Source of the DNA: Gordonia araii NBRC 100433
Lineage (GTDB): Bacteria > Actinomycetota > Actinomycetes > Mycobacteriales > Mycobacteriaceae
Reading direction: 5' to 3'
DNA length: 64,000 nucleotides
Assembly: GCF_000241265.1 (NCBI RefSeq)
Contig: NZ_BAEE01000056.1
Coordinates: 62,001 to 126,000 of the forward strand
Shown piece after piece: positions 9,177-16,495 of this stretch. The position numbers and the translations under genes are program-made. Every line of letters begins with the position of its first letter. The stretch's first letter is position 1. The notes below the pieces were generated by a model that saw only the letters and a program-made list of their open reading frames with translations, was not told the origin of the DNA and did no database searches.

Positions 9177-10163
9177 GTGACCAGCATGAGGACGTCGGCA
9201 GCGTGGCTCGAACACCACCAGATTCCGCTCTACCTCGCCGGCCTGGCGGCGGGGGCCGTCGTCGGCCTGGCCGTTCCCGCGATCTCGGGTCCCGCGACGG
9301 CGGCGATCAACCCGTCGTTGGCGGCCCTGCTCTACGTCACCTTCCTCGGGATCCCGTTCGCCAGAATCGGGCAGGCCTTCAGGGACTGGCGCTTCCTCAT
9401 CACGGTCATGGGCGTCAACTTCCTCGCGGTGCCGGTCGTGGTGTTCGTGCTGTCGCGGATCGTTGCGCACGACCAAGTGCTGCTCGTCGGAGTGCTGTTC
9501 GTCCTGCTGACCCCGTGCATCGACTACGTGATCGTCTTCAGCGGCCTCGCCGGCGGCGCTCAGGATCGTCTCCTGGTCGCCGCGCCGTTGTTGATGCTGG
9601 CCCAGATGGTGCTGCTGCCTCTCTATCTGTGGATGTTCGTCGGTGCCGACTTCGTCGCGGCCATCGAATTCGCGCCGTTCGTCGAGGCGTTCGTCTTCAT
9701 CATCGGTATCCCGCTGCTGCTGGCAGGACTGACCCAGTGGGCCGCGACCCGCACGCGGGCCGGTGAAGCGGTTCAGGAGGCAATGACCAGCGTCATGGTG
9801 CCGATCATGGTGGTCACGCTCGCGGTAGTCGTCGCCTCGCAGATATTCGGGGTCCGCGCCCAGCTCTCGTCGCTGCTGCTGACGATTCCCGTCTACGTCC
9901 TCTTCGCCGCCGCGATGGTGCCGATCGGTGCCGTCGCCGGCCGACTGGCGGGTCTGGACGTGCCGGGGCGCCGCAGCATTGTGTTCAGCGGAGCGACCCG
10001 TAATTCGCTCGTCATCCTGCCGCTGGTTCTCGCCCTCCCGGCCGCCTTCGACCTGGCCCCGCTCGTGGTCGTCACTCAGACGCTCGTCGAACTTATCGTG
10101 ATGATCGTGTTCGTCCGGTTGATACCGCGGATCATCAGATCCACCGATTCGTGGGTGCGCTGA
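9177..10163 (+). CDS. BASS/ACR3-like permease (arsenic-resistance-type)
   Basis: A 328-residue polytopic protein with about ten membrane helices, from the bile acid:sodium symporter superfamily that includes ACR3 arsenite exporters. The motif FVLLTPCIDYVIVFSGLAGG sits where ACR3 proteins carry their conserved Pro-Cys helix, and GATRNSLVILPLVLALP is the family C-terminal signature. Actinobacterial homologues are often annotated as arsenic resistance proteins, but the true substrate is uncertain. GTG at 9177 is preferred; ATG at 9186 is the alternative. An ArsR-family regulator lies 3 kb away but is not adjacent. Confidence 0.8.
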   Translation: MTSMRTSAAWLEHHQIPLYLAGLAAGAVVGLAVPAISGPATAAINPSLAALLYVTFLGIPFARIGQAFRDWRFLITVMGVNFLAVPVVVFVLSRIVAHDQVLLVGVLFVLLTPCIDYVIVFSGLAGGAQDRLLVAAPLLMLAQMVLLPLYLWMFVGADFVAAIEFAPFVEAFVFIIGIPLLLAGLTQWAATRTRAGEAVQEAMTSVMVPIMVVTLAVVVASQIFGVRAQLSSLLLTIPVYVLFAAAMVPIGAVAGRLAGLDVPGRRSIVFSGATRNSLVILPLVLALPAAFDLAPLVVVTQTLVELIVMIVFVRLIPRIIRSTDSWVR

Positions 10164-10201
10164 GCTTGTGCTGGTGGGCCGCCGGTGATGGGATGAACCG
10201 G

Positions 10202-10287
10202 TGACACGGGGTGCCGCCCTCTGGAGAGCGGTGGCTGAGATGACACCCGTCGAACCTGATCCAGTTAGCACTGGCGAAGGGATTGTC
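10202..10287 (+). promoter_or_regulatory. TPP (THI-box) riboswitch aptamer
   Basis: The thiamine pyrophosphate aptamer is clear. It has CGGGGTGCC, then GGCTGAGATGACACCCGT, then CGAACCTGATCCAGTTAGCA and GGCGAAGGGA, all in the conserved order. P1 can form from GACA (10203-10206) with TGTC (10284-10287). It lies 38 bp after the BASS gene and 56 bp before the SDR start, so it must control the SDR. The SDR therefore probably has a thiamine-related role or is repressed by thiamine. Confidence 0.95.
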
Positions 10288-10334
10288 CGCGTCGGCGACA
10301 ACGATCGCCGGCTGCCTTCGCCTTGACCCGGAGG
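10273..10334 (+). promoter_or_regulatory. Candidate expression platform of the TPP riboswitch
   Basis: The aptamer segment GGCGAAGG (10273-10280) is perfectly complementary to CCTTCGCC (10315-10322), which ends eight bases before the Shine-Dalgarno GGAGG (10330-10334). Between them a hairpin CGGCGA (10293-10298) / TCGCCG (10305-10310) can form. Aptamer folding and the long-range pairing exclude each other. A translational rather than terminating switch fits the lack of a T tract. This is inference from complementarity. Confidence 0.55.
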
Positions 10335-10342
10335 TAACCGGC

Positions 10343-11119
10343 ATGACACGTCCAGCGCTTTCTCTCGACGAGCAGATCGTCGTCGTCACCGGTGGCGCCC
10401 GCGGGCTCGGCGCGGCGATCTCGCACGCGTTCCTGGCGGAAGGTGCCAGGGTCGTCGTTAACTATCACTCATCGAAAGACGCCGCCGAGACGCTGGTCGC
10501 AGCGCATCCCGATCGCGCCTTGGCCGTCCAGGCCGATGTCCGCGACCGTGACGCGGTGGATTCCCTGATCGCCAGTGCCGCAACGCACTTCGGCGCTCCG
10601 GTGACCACCGTCGTCAACAATGCGCTCGTTGATTTCGTGTTCAACGGTGATGCGCGGGCCAAGGCCGACGAGATCGGCTACGGGGACTTCGCCGCTCAGT
10701 TCGAGGGCTCGGTGGCCGGCTCGCTCAACCTCATCCAGGCTGCGCGTCCCGGCATGGCCGAAGCCGGGTTCGGTCGGATCGTCAACGTGGGGACCAACCT
10801 CTTCCAGCACCCGGTCGTGCCCTACCACGACTACACCGCCGCAAAGGCCGCGCTGCTCTCGTTGACGCGCACCTTCGCCGACGACCTCGGGCCGCAGGGG
10901 ATCACCGTGAACATGGTCTCCGGCGGCCTGCTGCGGACCACCGACGCCTCGGCGGCGACACCGGAGGAGATCTTCGACGCCATCGGTGCCGCCACGCCGC
11001 TGCGCGCGGTCACCACACCCGAAGAACTCGCCGACGCCGCGCTGTTCTTCGCATCGCCGTGGGCCCGCGGCGTCACCGGCCAGAATCTCGTCGTCGACGG
11101 CGGTCTGGTCAAGAACTGA
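10343..11119 (+). CDS. Short-chain dehydrogenase under TPP-riboswitch control
   Basis: A 258-residue SDR of the FabG-like type. It shows the nucleotide-binding TGGARGLGAAIS (about 16-27), NNAL in place of the usual NNAG, and an active-site YHDYTAAKAALL providing the Tyr-x-x-x-Lys pair. The C-terminus VTGQNLVVDGGLV is typical of 3-oxoacyl-ACP reductase-like enzymes. GGAGG lies eight bases before the ATG. It is the only gene between the THI-box and a convergent neighbour, so it is the riboswitch target. The substrate is unknown; a thiamine-precursor aldehyde or alcohol is an inference from the riboswitch. Confidence 0.88.
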   Translation: MTRPALSLDEQIVVVTGGARGLGAAISHAFLAEGARVVVNYHSSKDAAETLVAAHPDRALAVQADVRDRDAVDSLIASAATHFGAPVTTVVNNALVDFVFNGDARAKADEIGYGDFAAQFEGSVAGSLNLIQAARPGMAEAGFGRIVNVGTNLFQHPVVPYHDYTAAKAALLSLTRTFADDLGPQGITVNMVSGGLLRTTDASAATPEEIFDAIGAATPLRAVTTPEELADAALFFASPWARGVTGQNLVVDGGLVKN

Positions 11120-11123
11120 CCGT

Positions 11124-12845
11124 CTACCCGTCGGCGTAGACGGGGATGTCGTCGTCCCACGGCTGGGCCGTCACCATGTCGGCGACCCGGACGTACCCGC
11201 GTTCGAACTCCCCGGTCGCCGCGTCGACGAGCCGGTAGCGCTGGGTCTGCGTCTGGATGGGCTGACCGTCGATCAGCACCACCCGGACCTCGCCCGGCTC
11301 GAAGTGACACCGCTCCTGCAGCGCCGCGATGAGCTGCTCGTTGCACATATGGCCGTCGCCGAAGTTCCAGCCGATAGCCGTGCTGGTGATGCGCTCACCG
11401 TCGGTGAGGACATAGTCGGCCTCGTTCTCGCCGGCCATCGCGCGGTGGGCCAGGGTGAACATCGCCCGACCGTGCGTGTTGAACGCGCGGAAGGCGTACC
11501 CCATGTACATGTACAGCTGCGCGGTCTCCGGACTGCCGTAGTACCGCTCCATCTGTGCCGCAGGCATGCTGGCGATGGCGACGACGTGCTCGTCGATCTT
11601 CGCCGACGCCGACGGTTTCATGCACCACAGCGACGTGTCCCAGTTGCCGGCGTAGTAGCGCATCCCGGGCAGGAACGAGACCTTCCGCGGCGCCAGGTTT
11701 CCGATGGTGACAACGGTCGCGAGGACGGCGAACAACACCAGCGGCCACGGGCTGTGCATATCCGTCAGCCCCACGCCGGCGTGGCCGACGAAGAGGAACA
11801 GCACGCCGAAGATCATGAAGACGTTCCACTCCAGCGGGACCCCCATCGGGATCGACGCCAGTATGCCGAAGTGGAAGCACACCATCACCGTCGCGGCGAT
11901 CGCCGTCGGCCAGCCGCCACCGCTGAAGAACAGGACCAGCGGGACGCAGAGTTCGATCGCGGTCGCGATGTGGGCGACCAGTCGGGACAGCCCGCTGGGC
12001 CGCAAGTCGTGGGGGAAGTCGGTGAAGAACTTCCGCTTGAGCCACCGCGGGCGCAGCACCGGATTGTTCGACATCATCGTTGAGATCACGAACGGGAAGT
12101 GCCGGTTGAGTTTCGACACCGCCGCCCCGATCCAGATCATCAGGAACACCAGTTTCGCGGCGACGATGATGTCGGTCCCGGCGAAGAGGAACGCGACGGC
12201 GAGCGCCCCGTACACCTCGCCGCGGGCACCGAGGAAGATCGACTTGTCGCGCAAACCGCACACGGCCAGCAGTCCGACGATCGCCGCGATCTGCCAGGTC
12301 GGTAGGACACCGACGGTGCTGCCCAATTGAGGGATGGGGCCGGTTCCGCCGCTGCAGAGCGCGACGACGAGCATGACCAGCAATCCGGCGTACAGCGCGA
12401 CGTCGATGTAGGTGCGGGTCGTGCCCCGGGTGAAGGGCACTCGGCCCGGCCACGGCGGAAGCCGGATGGTGTCCGGGCGCAGCCAATAGAGGATCGAGCC
12501 CATCGGTGGGAAGAACCGGTTGTTGAGCGGGCCGAATCCGCAACCGAGTCCGATGACCTCGAACAGCATCGTGAACAGAACGACCTTTTCGAGGACGATC
12601 GGCTCGGTCCACCACTGGTCGATTTGCCCGACGCCGCCGATGCCCGGCGTCAACAGGACGATGACCAACGCGACCCCGGCGTAGGCGAGGATCTTCACCA
12701 CGTAGAACAGGTGGAGAACGACCGGCGTGCCGAATCCGACCTCGGCCCAGTGGCGGGCCATCGGAACGATCTTCTCCGCTCGCGTCCCTTTGCTCCATGC
12801 TGCGAAGTCCTCGACCACCGGTGCGTCTTGCTTGAGGAACCCCAT
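11124..12845 (-). CDS. DUF3556 polytopic membrane protein with soluble C-terminal domain
   Basis: A 573-residue membrane protein that I recognise as DUF3556, an actinobacterial family of unknown function. The N-terminus MGFLKQDAPVVEDFAAWSKG and ARHWAEVGFGTPVVLHLFYV are family hallmarks. About ten hydrophobic helices fill residues 40-400. They are followed by a soluble segment (about 410-573) with WDTSLWCMKPSA and GWNFGDGHMCNEQLI. A KstR-type palindrome lies about 25 bp upstream of the start, suggesting control by sterol/fatty-acid signals. It is convergent with the SDR, four bases apart. Confidence 0.85.
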   Translation of the reverse strand: MGFLKQDAPVVEDFAAWSKGTRAEKIVPMARHWAEVGFGTPVVLHLFYVVKILAYAGVALVIVLLTPGIGGVGQIDQWWTEPIVLEKVVLFTMLFEVIGLGCGFGPLNNRFFPPMGSILYWLRPDTIRLPPWPGRVPFTRGTTRTYIDVALYAGLLVMLVVALCSGGTGPIPQLGSTVGVLPTWQIAAIVGLLAVCGLRDKSIFLGARGEVYGALAVAFLFAGTDIIVAAKLVFLMIWIGAAVSKLNRHFPFVISTMMSNNPVLRPRWLKRKFFTDFPHDLRPSGLSRLVAHIATAIELCVPLVLFFSGGGWPTAIAATVMVCFHFGILASIPMGVPLEWNVFMIFGVLFLFVGHAGVGLTDMHSPWPLVLFAVLATVVTIGNLAPRKVSFLPGMRYYAGNWDTSLWCMKPSASAKIDEHVVAIASMPAAQMERYYGSPETAQLYMYMGYAFRAFNTHGRAMFTLAHRAMAGENEADYVLTDGERITSTAIGWNFGDGHMCNEQLIAALQERCHFEPGEVRVVLIDGQPIQTQTQRYRLVDAATGEFERGYVRVADMVTAQPWDDDIPVYADG

Positions 12846-12864
12846 GGTCGGACGCTAACACGCC

Positions 12865-12886
12865 AATCTAGAACGTGTTCTAGATT
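12865..12886. promoter_or_regulatory. KstR-type operator upstream of the DUF3556 gene
   Basis: A perfect palindrome with arms AATCTAGAAC and GTTCTAGATT around GT. The inner 14 bases (12869-12882) fit the mycobacterial KstR consensus T-n2-AAC-n2-GTT-n2-A exactly. KstR is the TetR repressor of cholesterol catabolism genes. The only gene start nearby is that of the DUF3556 protein at 12845. Confidence 0.75.
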
Positions 12887-12929
12887 TCTCGCTCGCCGCC
12901 ACGCGTGTGGGCGTTCCGGCTGTCCGCGG

Positions 12930-13067
12930 TCAGCAACAGCTGCACTGGCAGCCGGACTCCTTCGATGTCTCGGTCGTGGTCACCTCCTCGGTCGGCGTGC
13001 AACAGCTCAGGGTGACCGATGCATTGTCGTCGTCGATGACGTTGATCGTGAGTTCGATGCGGGACAC
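12930..13067 (-). CDS. 45-residue Cys-rich peptide divergent from ArsR
   Basis: A 45-residue peptide starting at GTG 13067 behind AGGAGG (13073-13078 on the complementary strand). Six cysteines sit at positions 22, 23, 40, 42, 44 and 45: a CC pair after the beta-like segment IELTINVIDDDNASVTLS, then a Thr/Glu-rich linker, then the C-terminal GCQCSCC. This looks like a metal or arsenite ligand set. It resembles no named family I know, and differs from mycobacterial MymT. It diverges from the ArsR gene 99 bp away; two operator-like repeats lie between them. Likely a metallothionein-like or metal-chaperone peptide repressed by that ArsR; the function is inferred. Confidence 0.72.
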   Translation of the reverse strand: MSRIELTINVIDDDNASVTLSCCTPTEEVTTTETSKESGCQCSCC

Positions 13068-13082
13068 GACTCCTCCTAGGTG

Positions 13083-13100
13083 ATTCGATATTTGTCGAAT
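13083..13100. promoter_or_regulatory. ArsR-type operator 1 (perfect inverted repeat)
   Basis: ATTCGA-TATTTG-TCGAAT, an AT-rich imperfect-centre palindrome of the size and composition of ArsR/SmtB operators. It begins 16 bp upstream of the Cys-rich peptide start. A diverged second copy lies 30 bp away near the arsR start. Confidence 0.75.
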
Positions 13101-13129
13101 TAGTGTCGACGTTCTCTGTGTAGCCACCT

Positions 13130-13147
13130 ATTCGATATATGTCAAGA
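13130..13147. promoter_or_regulatory. ArsR-type operator 2 (degenerate copy)
   Basis: ATTCGATATATGTCAAGA matches operator 1 at 14 of 18 positions. The left half is intact and the right half diverged. It ends 19 bp before the arsR ATG, so it could mediate autoregulation. Confidence 0.6.
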
Positions 13148-13166
13148 AGGTGGTAGGTTGGACGCC

Positions 13167-13520
13167 ATGCCCAAGGCGCTTCCGATCATCGACATGAGGG
13201 AACCGGTGTGCTGCTCGCCGGTCGCCGCCGAAGCACTCGACGATGCCGCCGCCCTGGAAGTCGCGATGCGCCTCAAGGCTCTGGCCGATCCGATGCGGGT
13301 GCGGCTGCTCTCCCTGATTCTCAATTGCGACGAGGAGTGCACGACAGGCGCGTTGGCCCGGACCGTCGGGCTCGCCGAGTCGACGGTGAGTCACCATCTC
13401 GGCCAACTTCGCAATGCCGGTCTGATCAGCTCCGCTCGGAACGGGATGACGGTGCGTCATATCGTCAGGCGCGACGCCCTGTCGGCGCTCTGCGGAGTGC
13501 TCGATCCGGGATGTTGCTGA
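13167..13520 (+). CDS. ArsR/SmtB-family metal(loid)-responsive repressor
   Basis: A 117-residue winged-helix repressor resembling M. tuberculosis Rv2640c (it starts MPKALPIIDMREPVCCSPV). The recognition helix is in LAESTVSHHLGQLRNAGLI and the dimer core in LKALADPMRVRLL. Candidate metal ligands are Cys15-Cys16 near the N-terminus, cysteines in LNCDEECTTG, and the C-terminal pair Cys116-Cys117. A vicinal Cys pair at each end suggests As(III) or a soft metal. ATG at 13167 is preferred over the in-frame TTG upstream. It is divergent from the Cys-rich peptide, sharing the operators between them. Confidence 0.93.
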   Translation: MPKALPIIDMREPVCCSPVAAEALDDAAALEVAMRLKALADPMRVRLLSLILNCDEECTTGALARTVGLAESTVSHHLGQLRNAGLISSARNGMTVRHIVRRDALSALCGVLDPGCC

Positions 13521-13700
13521 GAGGTGGAAGTTGCCCAGGAAACCCTGACATAGCCGTCGCGACCGAGCCTGTCAATGTTTACGGGACCGATCCTGGGGTG
13601 TCCGATTCTGGCGATTGGACAGCGTTTCGCGACATCGTCGAGCGCGGCCCGTCTCCCGCCATACGCTGGCCCGACATCGCACGGAGATGAAAGGCCGACA

Positions 13701-15101
13701 GTGACGCGAACCGACGACGCAGTGTCAGTACCGGACAAGAAGGCGCATGCCAAGCTGCTCGGCGCCGGTCTGATCGGCAGCTCGATCGAGTGGTACGACT
13801 TCTTCGTCTACGGAACGGCGGCCGCCCTGGTATTCGGCAAGGTCTTCTTTCCCGACGCGTCGCCGCTGATCGGTACCCTGTTCGCCTTCAGCACCTTCGC
13901 CGTCGGGTTCGTCGCACGCCCCGTCGGCGGCATCCTCGCCGGGCATTTCGGAGACAAGATCGGTCGCAAGCCGATGCTCCTCTGGTGTCTCATCGCGATG
14001 GGAGTCGCGACCTTCCTCATCGGCTGTCTCCCGGCGGTCCCGCTGGACGACGCGGGGAACTCCGTCGGCATCCTCGCCTGGCTGTCGCCGCTGCTGTTGA
14101 TCATCTTGCGCTTCATCCAGGGTCTGGCCTGTGGCGGGCAGTGGGGCGGCGTCGTCCTGCTGCTGACCGAATCGGCCGGTCCCAAGAAGCGCGGATTCGC
14201 CGGCACCTTCGGTCAGATGGGCGTCCCTCTCGGCCTGTTGCTGGGCAATCTGATGATGCTCCTGATGAACTCGATCCTGAGCGACCAGGCGTTCCTGAGC
14301 TGGGGCTGGCGAGTGCCGTTCTGGGCCAGCGCCGCACTCGTGCCGGTCGTGCTCTACATCCACCTGCGGGTCGAGGACTCACCCGAGTTCCTGGCGCTGC
14401 AGCGCGAAGTCGTCGAGCGGAACAAGGACAAGGAAAAGATCGCCCAAGCGCCGCTGTCGGAGGCCATCCGGGGCCACTGGCGCAAGATCGTCATGGGAGC
14501 GGGACTGCTCGCCGGCACCAACGCGGCGTTCTACGTCACCGTCGCAGGCTTCGTCAGCTACGGCAGCAAGAAGCCGGCCGACGGCGGCCTCGGCATGAGC
14601 AGCAACAGCATTCTGGCGTGCGTGATGCTGGCATCACTCGTGATGCCCGTGTTCATCATGGCTGCCGGCGGTATCTCCGACCGGATCGGCCGACGGCCGC
14701 TGATCCTGGTGGGTGCCACCGTATTGGTGATCTGGGCATTCCCGTTCTTCTGGCTCGCCAACACGACCAACGTCGGTCTTCTGGCCGTGGCGATTCTGGT
14801 GTCCAGCATCGGCCAGGCGCTCACTTATGGTCCGCTGGCCGCGTTCATGGCCGAGTTGTTCGCGCCGCGCATCCGCTACTCGGGCGCGTCGATGGCCTAC
14901 CAGTTGGCGGCGGTCGCGGTCTCAGGCATCGCGCCGCTAGTGATGACCTGGATCATCGCCGAAACAGCATCGACGACGGGCGTCGCCCTCTACCTGATCG
15001 CCATGTCGGTGATCACCCTCGCGTGCGCGTACTACCTGCCCGAGACCAACGGCCAAGCGGTACGCGACGACCCGAAGGCGTTGCCCGGCATCCCCGCCTG
15101 A
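13701..15101 (+). CDS. MFS transporter, metabolite:H+ symporter (MHS) type
   Basis: A 466-residue permease with 12 membrane segments. The opening GSSIEWYDFFVYGTAAAL is the signature of the MHS family (shikimate, proline/betaine, alpha-ketoglutarate transporters), and GHFGDKIGRKP is the MFS loop 2-3 motif. The substrate cannot be told. GTG at 13701 follows AAAGG (13690-13694) at a suitable distance; the upstream in-frame extension lacks protein character. No coupling with the ArsR gene 180 bp upstream is evident. Confidence 0.88.
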   Translation: MTRTDDAVSVPDKKAHAKLLGAGLIGSSIEWYDFFVYGTAAALVFGKVFFPDASPLIGTLFAFSTFAVGFVARPVGGILAGHFGDKIGRKPMLLWCLIAMGVATFLIGCLPAVPLDDAGNSVGILAWLSPLLLIILRFIQGLACGGQWGGVVLLLTESAGPKKRGFAGTFGQMGVPLGLLLGNLMMLLMNSILSDQAFLSWGWRVPFWASAALVPVVLYIHLRVEDSPEFLALQREVVERNKDKEKIAQAPLSEAIRGHWRKIVMGAGLLAGTNAAFYVTVAGFVSYGSKKPADGGLGMSSNSILACVMLASLVMPVFIMAAGGISDRIGRRPLILVGATVLVIWAFPFFWLANTTNVGLLAVAILVSSIGQALTYGPLAAFMAELFAPRIRYSGASMAYQLAAVAVSGIAPLVMTWIIAETASTTGVALYLIAMSVITLACAYYLPETNGQAVRDDPKALPGIPA

Positions 15102-15165
15102 GCATGCCCGCGCCGGGTAGCCTGATTTCGATGTCGGGCTTGCCGTCGTCGCGAACGCGGGGGTT

Positions 15166-15780
15166 ATGACGATGGAATGGACGTTTGAGCGTCTCTCGCG
15201 AGGTGTGTGGCAACCGAGTCTGGTTGGTTCGTACTTCGCCGATCGAGGTCTGTGCGGGGTGTCGGGCAACGCCGGGCTTCTGCGCTTCCACGACGACGAG
15301 TCCGGTCCGATCGCACAGGAGTTCGTCGACAGCGCCTTCGGCGGGCGCGGAGTCCGTGCCGACGTGTTCGCCTTCGACTGGCGGGCGAGGCAGTTCGCGA
15401 TCAGTTCGTGTTTCGACGCCGAGGGGAACTACACCGGTGGGGGTCAACCGCCGACGATCGTCGCCCTCGACCCGTTCGACATGGTGACCGAGCCGTGGGG
15501 GCTCACGGTCGATCAGTTCGAGGCGGCTCTGTCGCTGAACGCTGTCGAGGAGCAGTTGAAGCCAGCCCTGTTCGAGAAATGGCGGAGCGCCCAGCAGGTC
15601 AAGCCGTTGACATTGACGATGTGCGCGGGCGCAACGGTTCCCGGGTTCTACGGCGGCCAAATCGATGTCGACAACCTCGAGTTGAACACCGTCGGGGTCT
15701 ACCTCGCCTTTATCGACAGCCTGTGGGCGCGGGCCAAGGACGAGGACCCAGGCACGCCGGCCACCGAGTTGAACCTCTGA
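15166..15780 (+). CDS. Tdi1/DUF1851-like immunity-type protein
   Basis: A 204-residue soluble protein. The N-terminal half resembles GAD-like/SMI1-style domains (FAFDWRARQFAIS followed by VALDPFDM). The C-terminal TMCAGATVPGFYGGQIDVDN then LELNTVGVY matches the DUF1851/Tdi1 pattern (Cys-x-G-x3-P-x-F-x-GG-x3-DxNLE) of type VI immunity proteins. No cognate toxin is visible in the window. It may be an orphan immunity gene or a housekeeping relative. ATG at 15166 is used; ATG at 15172 is possible. The next gene starts within its stop codon. Confidence 0.7.
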   Translation: MTMEWTFERLSRGVWQPSLVGSYFADRGLCGVSGNAGLLRFHDDESGPIAQEFVDSAFGGRGVRADVFAFDWRARQFAISSCFDAEGNYTGGGQPPTIVALDPFDMVTEPWGLTVDQFEAALSLNAVEEQLKPALFEKWRSAQQVKPLTLTMCAGATVPGFYGGQIDVDNLELNTVGVYLAFIDSLWARAKDEDPGTPATELNL

Positions 15781-16427
15781 TGCCGACCAACCTCAAACCA
15801 GCGGAGTGGCGCGAACTCAACGCCGAGCTGGTGCCTCAGGTCGGCGCGTGGCTGGATCGTCATTCCGACCTGTTCACCGTCCGTGGGGCCAAGTTCGTCG
15901 AACGGGCGCTGGCAAAGGCAAATCTCGCGGGCGAGACCGGTACTCGCCTGTTGTTCGAACCGGTGCTGCTCGTGGCGACGGCAGTGGAGCCTGCCGACAT
16001 CGACGAGTTGTTCGCGGTCTGCGACCGGATCCCGTTTACCGGGGACTTCTCTCAGTGGGACTATGCCAAGGCGGTATACGCCGCCGGGTATCGAATCTAC
16101 GAACGGCGTGGTGACGCACAGAAGGCACGGCATCCGTGGCTGATGCTTTCGTTCCCGGTCAACGGGGGGCGACTGGCCGAGCCGTTTGCCAACGATGCCG
16201 CTGTTCCCGCGATGATGAACCGTGCCAACGGCGCCGGTCTGGGCATCAGCCCCCAATACCCGCGCCCAGTGACCACGATTCCCAAGCTTCAGCACCTGCT
16301 CGGCGCCGTCCGCGAGTGGACCATCATGTGGGCACTCGGGGGATCGGAGCAATGGCCGCGCGAGCGGCTCGACGCCGACCTGGCCGAGGCCATTGCCAAC
16401 GCGTCAGAGTTCATCAACGCGCGCTAG
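15780..16427 (+). CDS. Hypothetical protein coupled to the immunity-like gene
   Basis: A 215-residue soluble protein of no family I recognise. It is rich in Trp and Arg, with conserved-looking segments WLMLSFPVNGGRLAEPF and a helical C-terminus AEAIANASEFINAR. There is no signal peptide or membrane helix. Its ATG overlaps the stop of the preceding immunity-like gene (TGATG), so the two are translated together and probably act together. The middle part (about 60-110) mixes aromatic and charged residues like a globular enzyme or binding domain, but no catalytic motif stands out. Confidence 0.65.
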   Translation: MPTNLKPAEWRELNAELVPQVGAWLDRHSDLFTVRGAKFVERALAKANLAGETGTRLLFEPVLLVATAVEPADIDELFAVCDRIPFTGDFSQWDYAKAVYAAGYRIYERRGDAQKARHPWLMLSFPVNGGRLAEPFANDAAVPAMMNRANGAGLGISPQYPRPVTTIPKLQHLLGAVREWTIMWALGGSEQWPRERLDADLAEAIANASEFINAR

Positions 16428-16495
16428 CGGTGCCGCCGCCAGGATCGGCCGGCTCGCCGACCCGCGTGCGCTGCACTTGCTCGGGGATCGCCGTA

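Noticed and set aside
9177-13520. A single arsenic operon joining the BASS/ACR3-like gene and the ArsR gene
   Set aside because: They are over 3 kb apart with a riboswitch-SDR unit and a minus-strand gene between them, and no shared operator at the permease.
13521-13700. A gene or regulatory RNA between arsR and the MHS transporter
   Set aside because: The upstream in-frame extension of the transporter here has no conserved protein features, and I see no structure or motif in the 180 bp.
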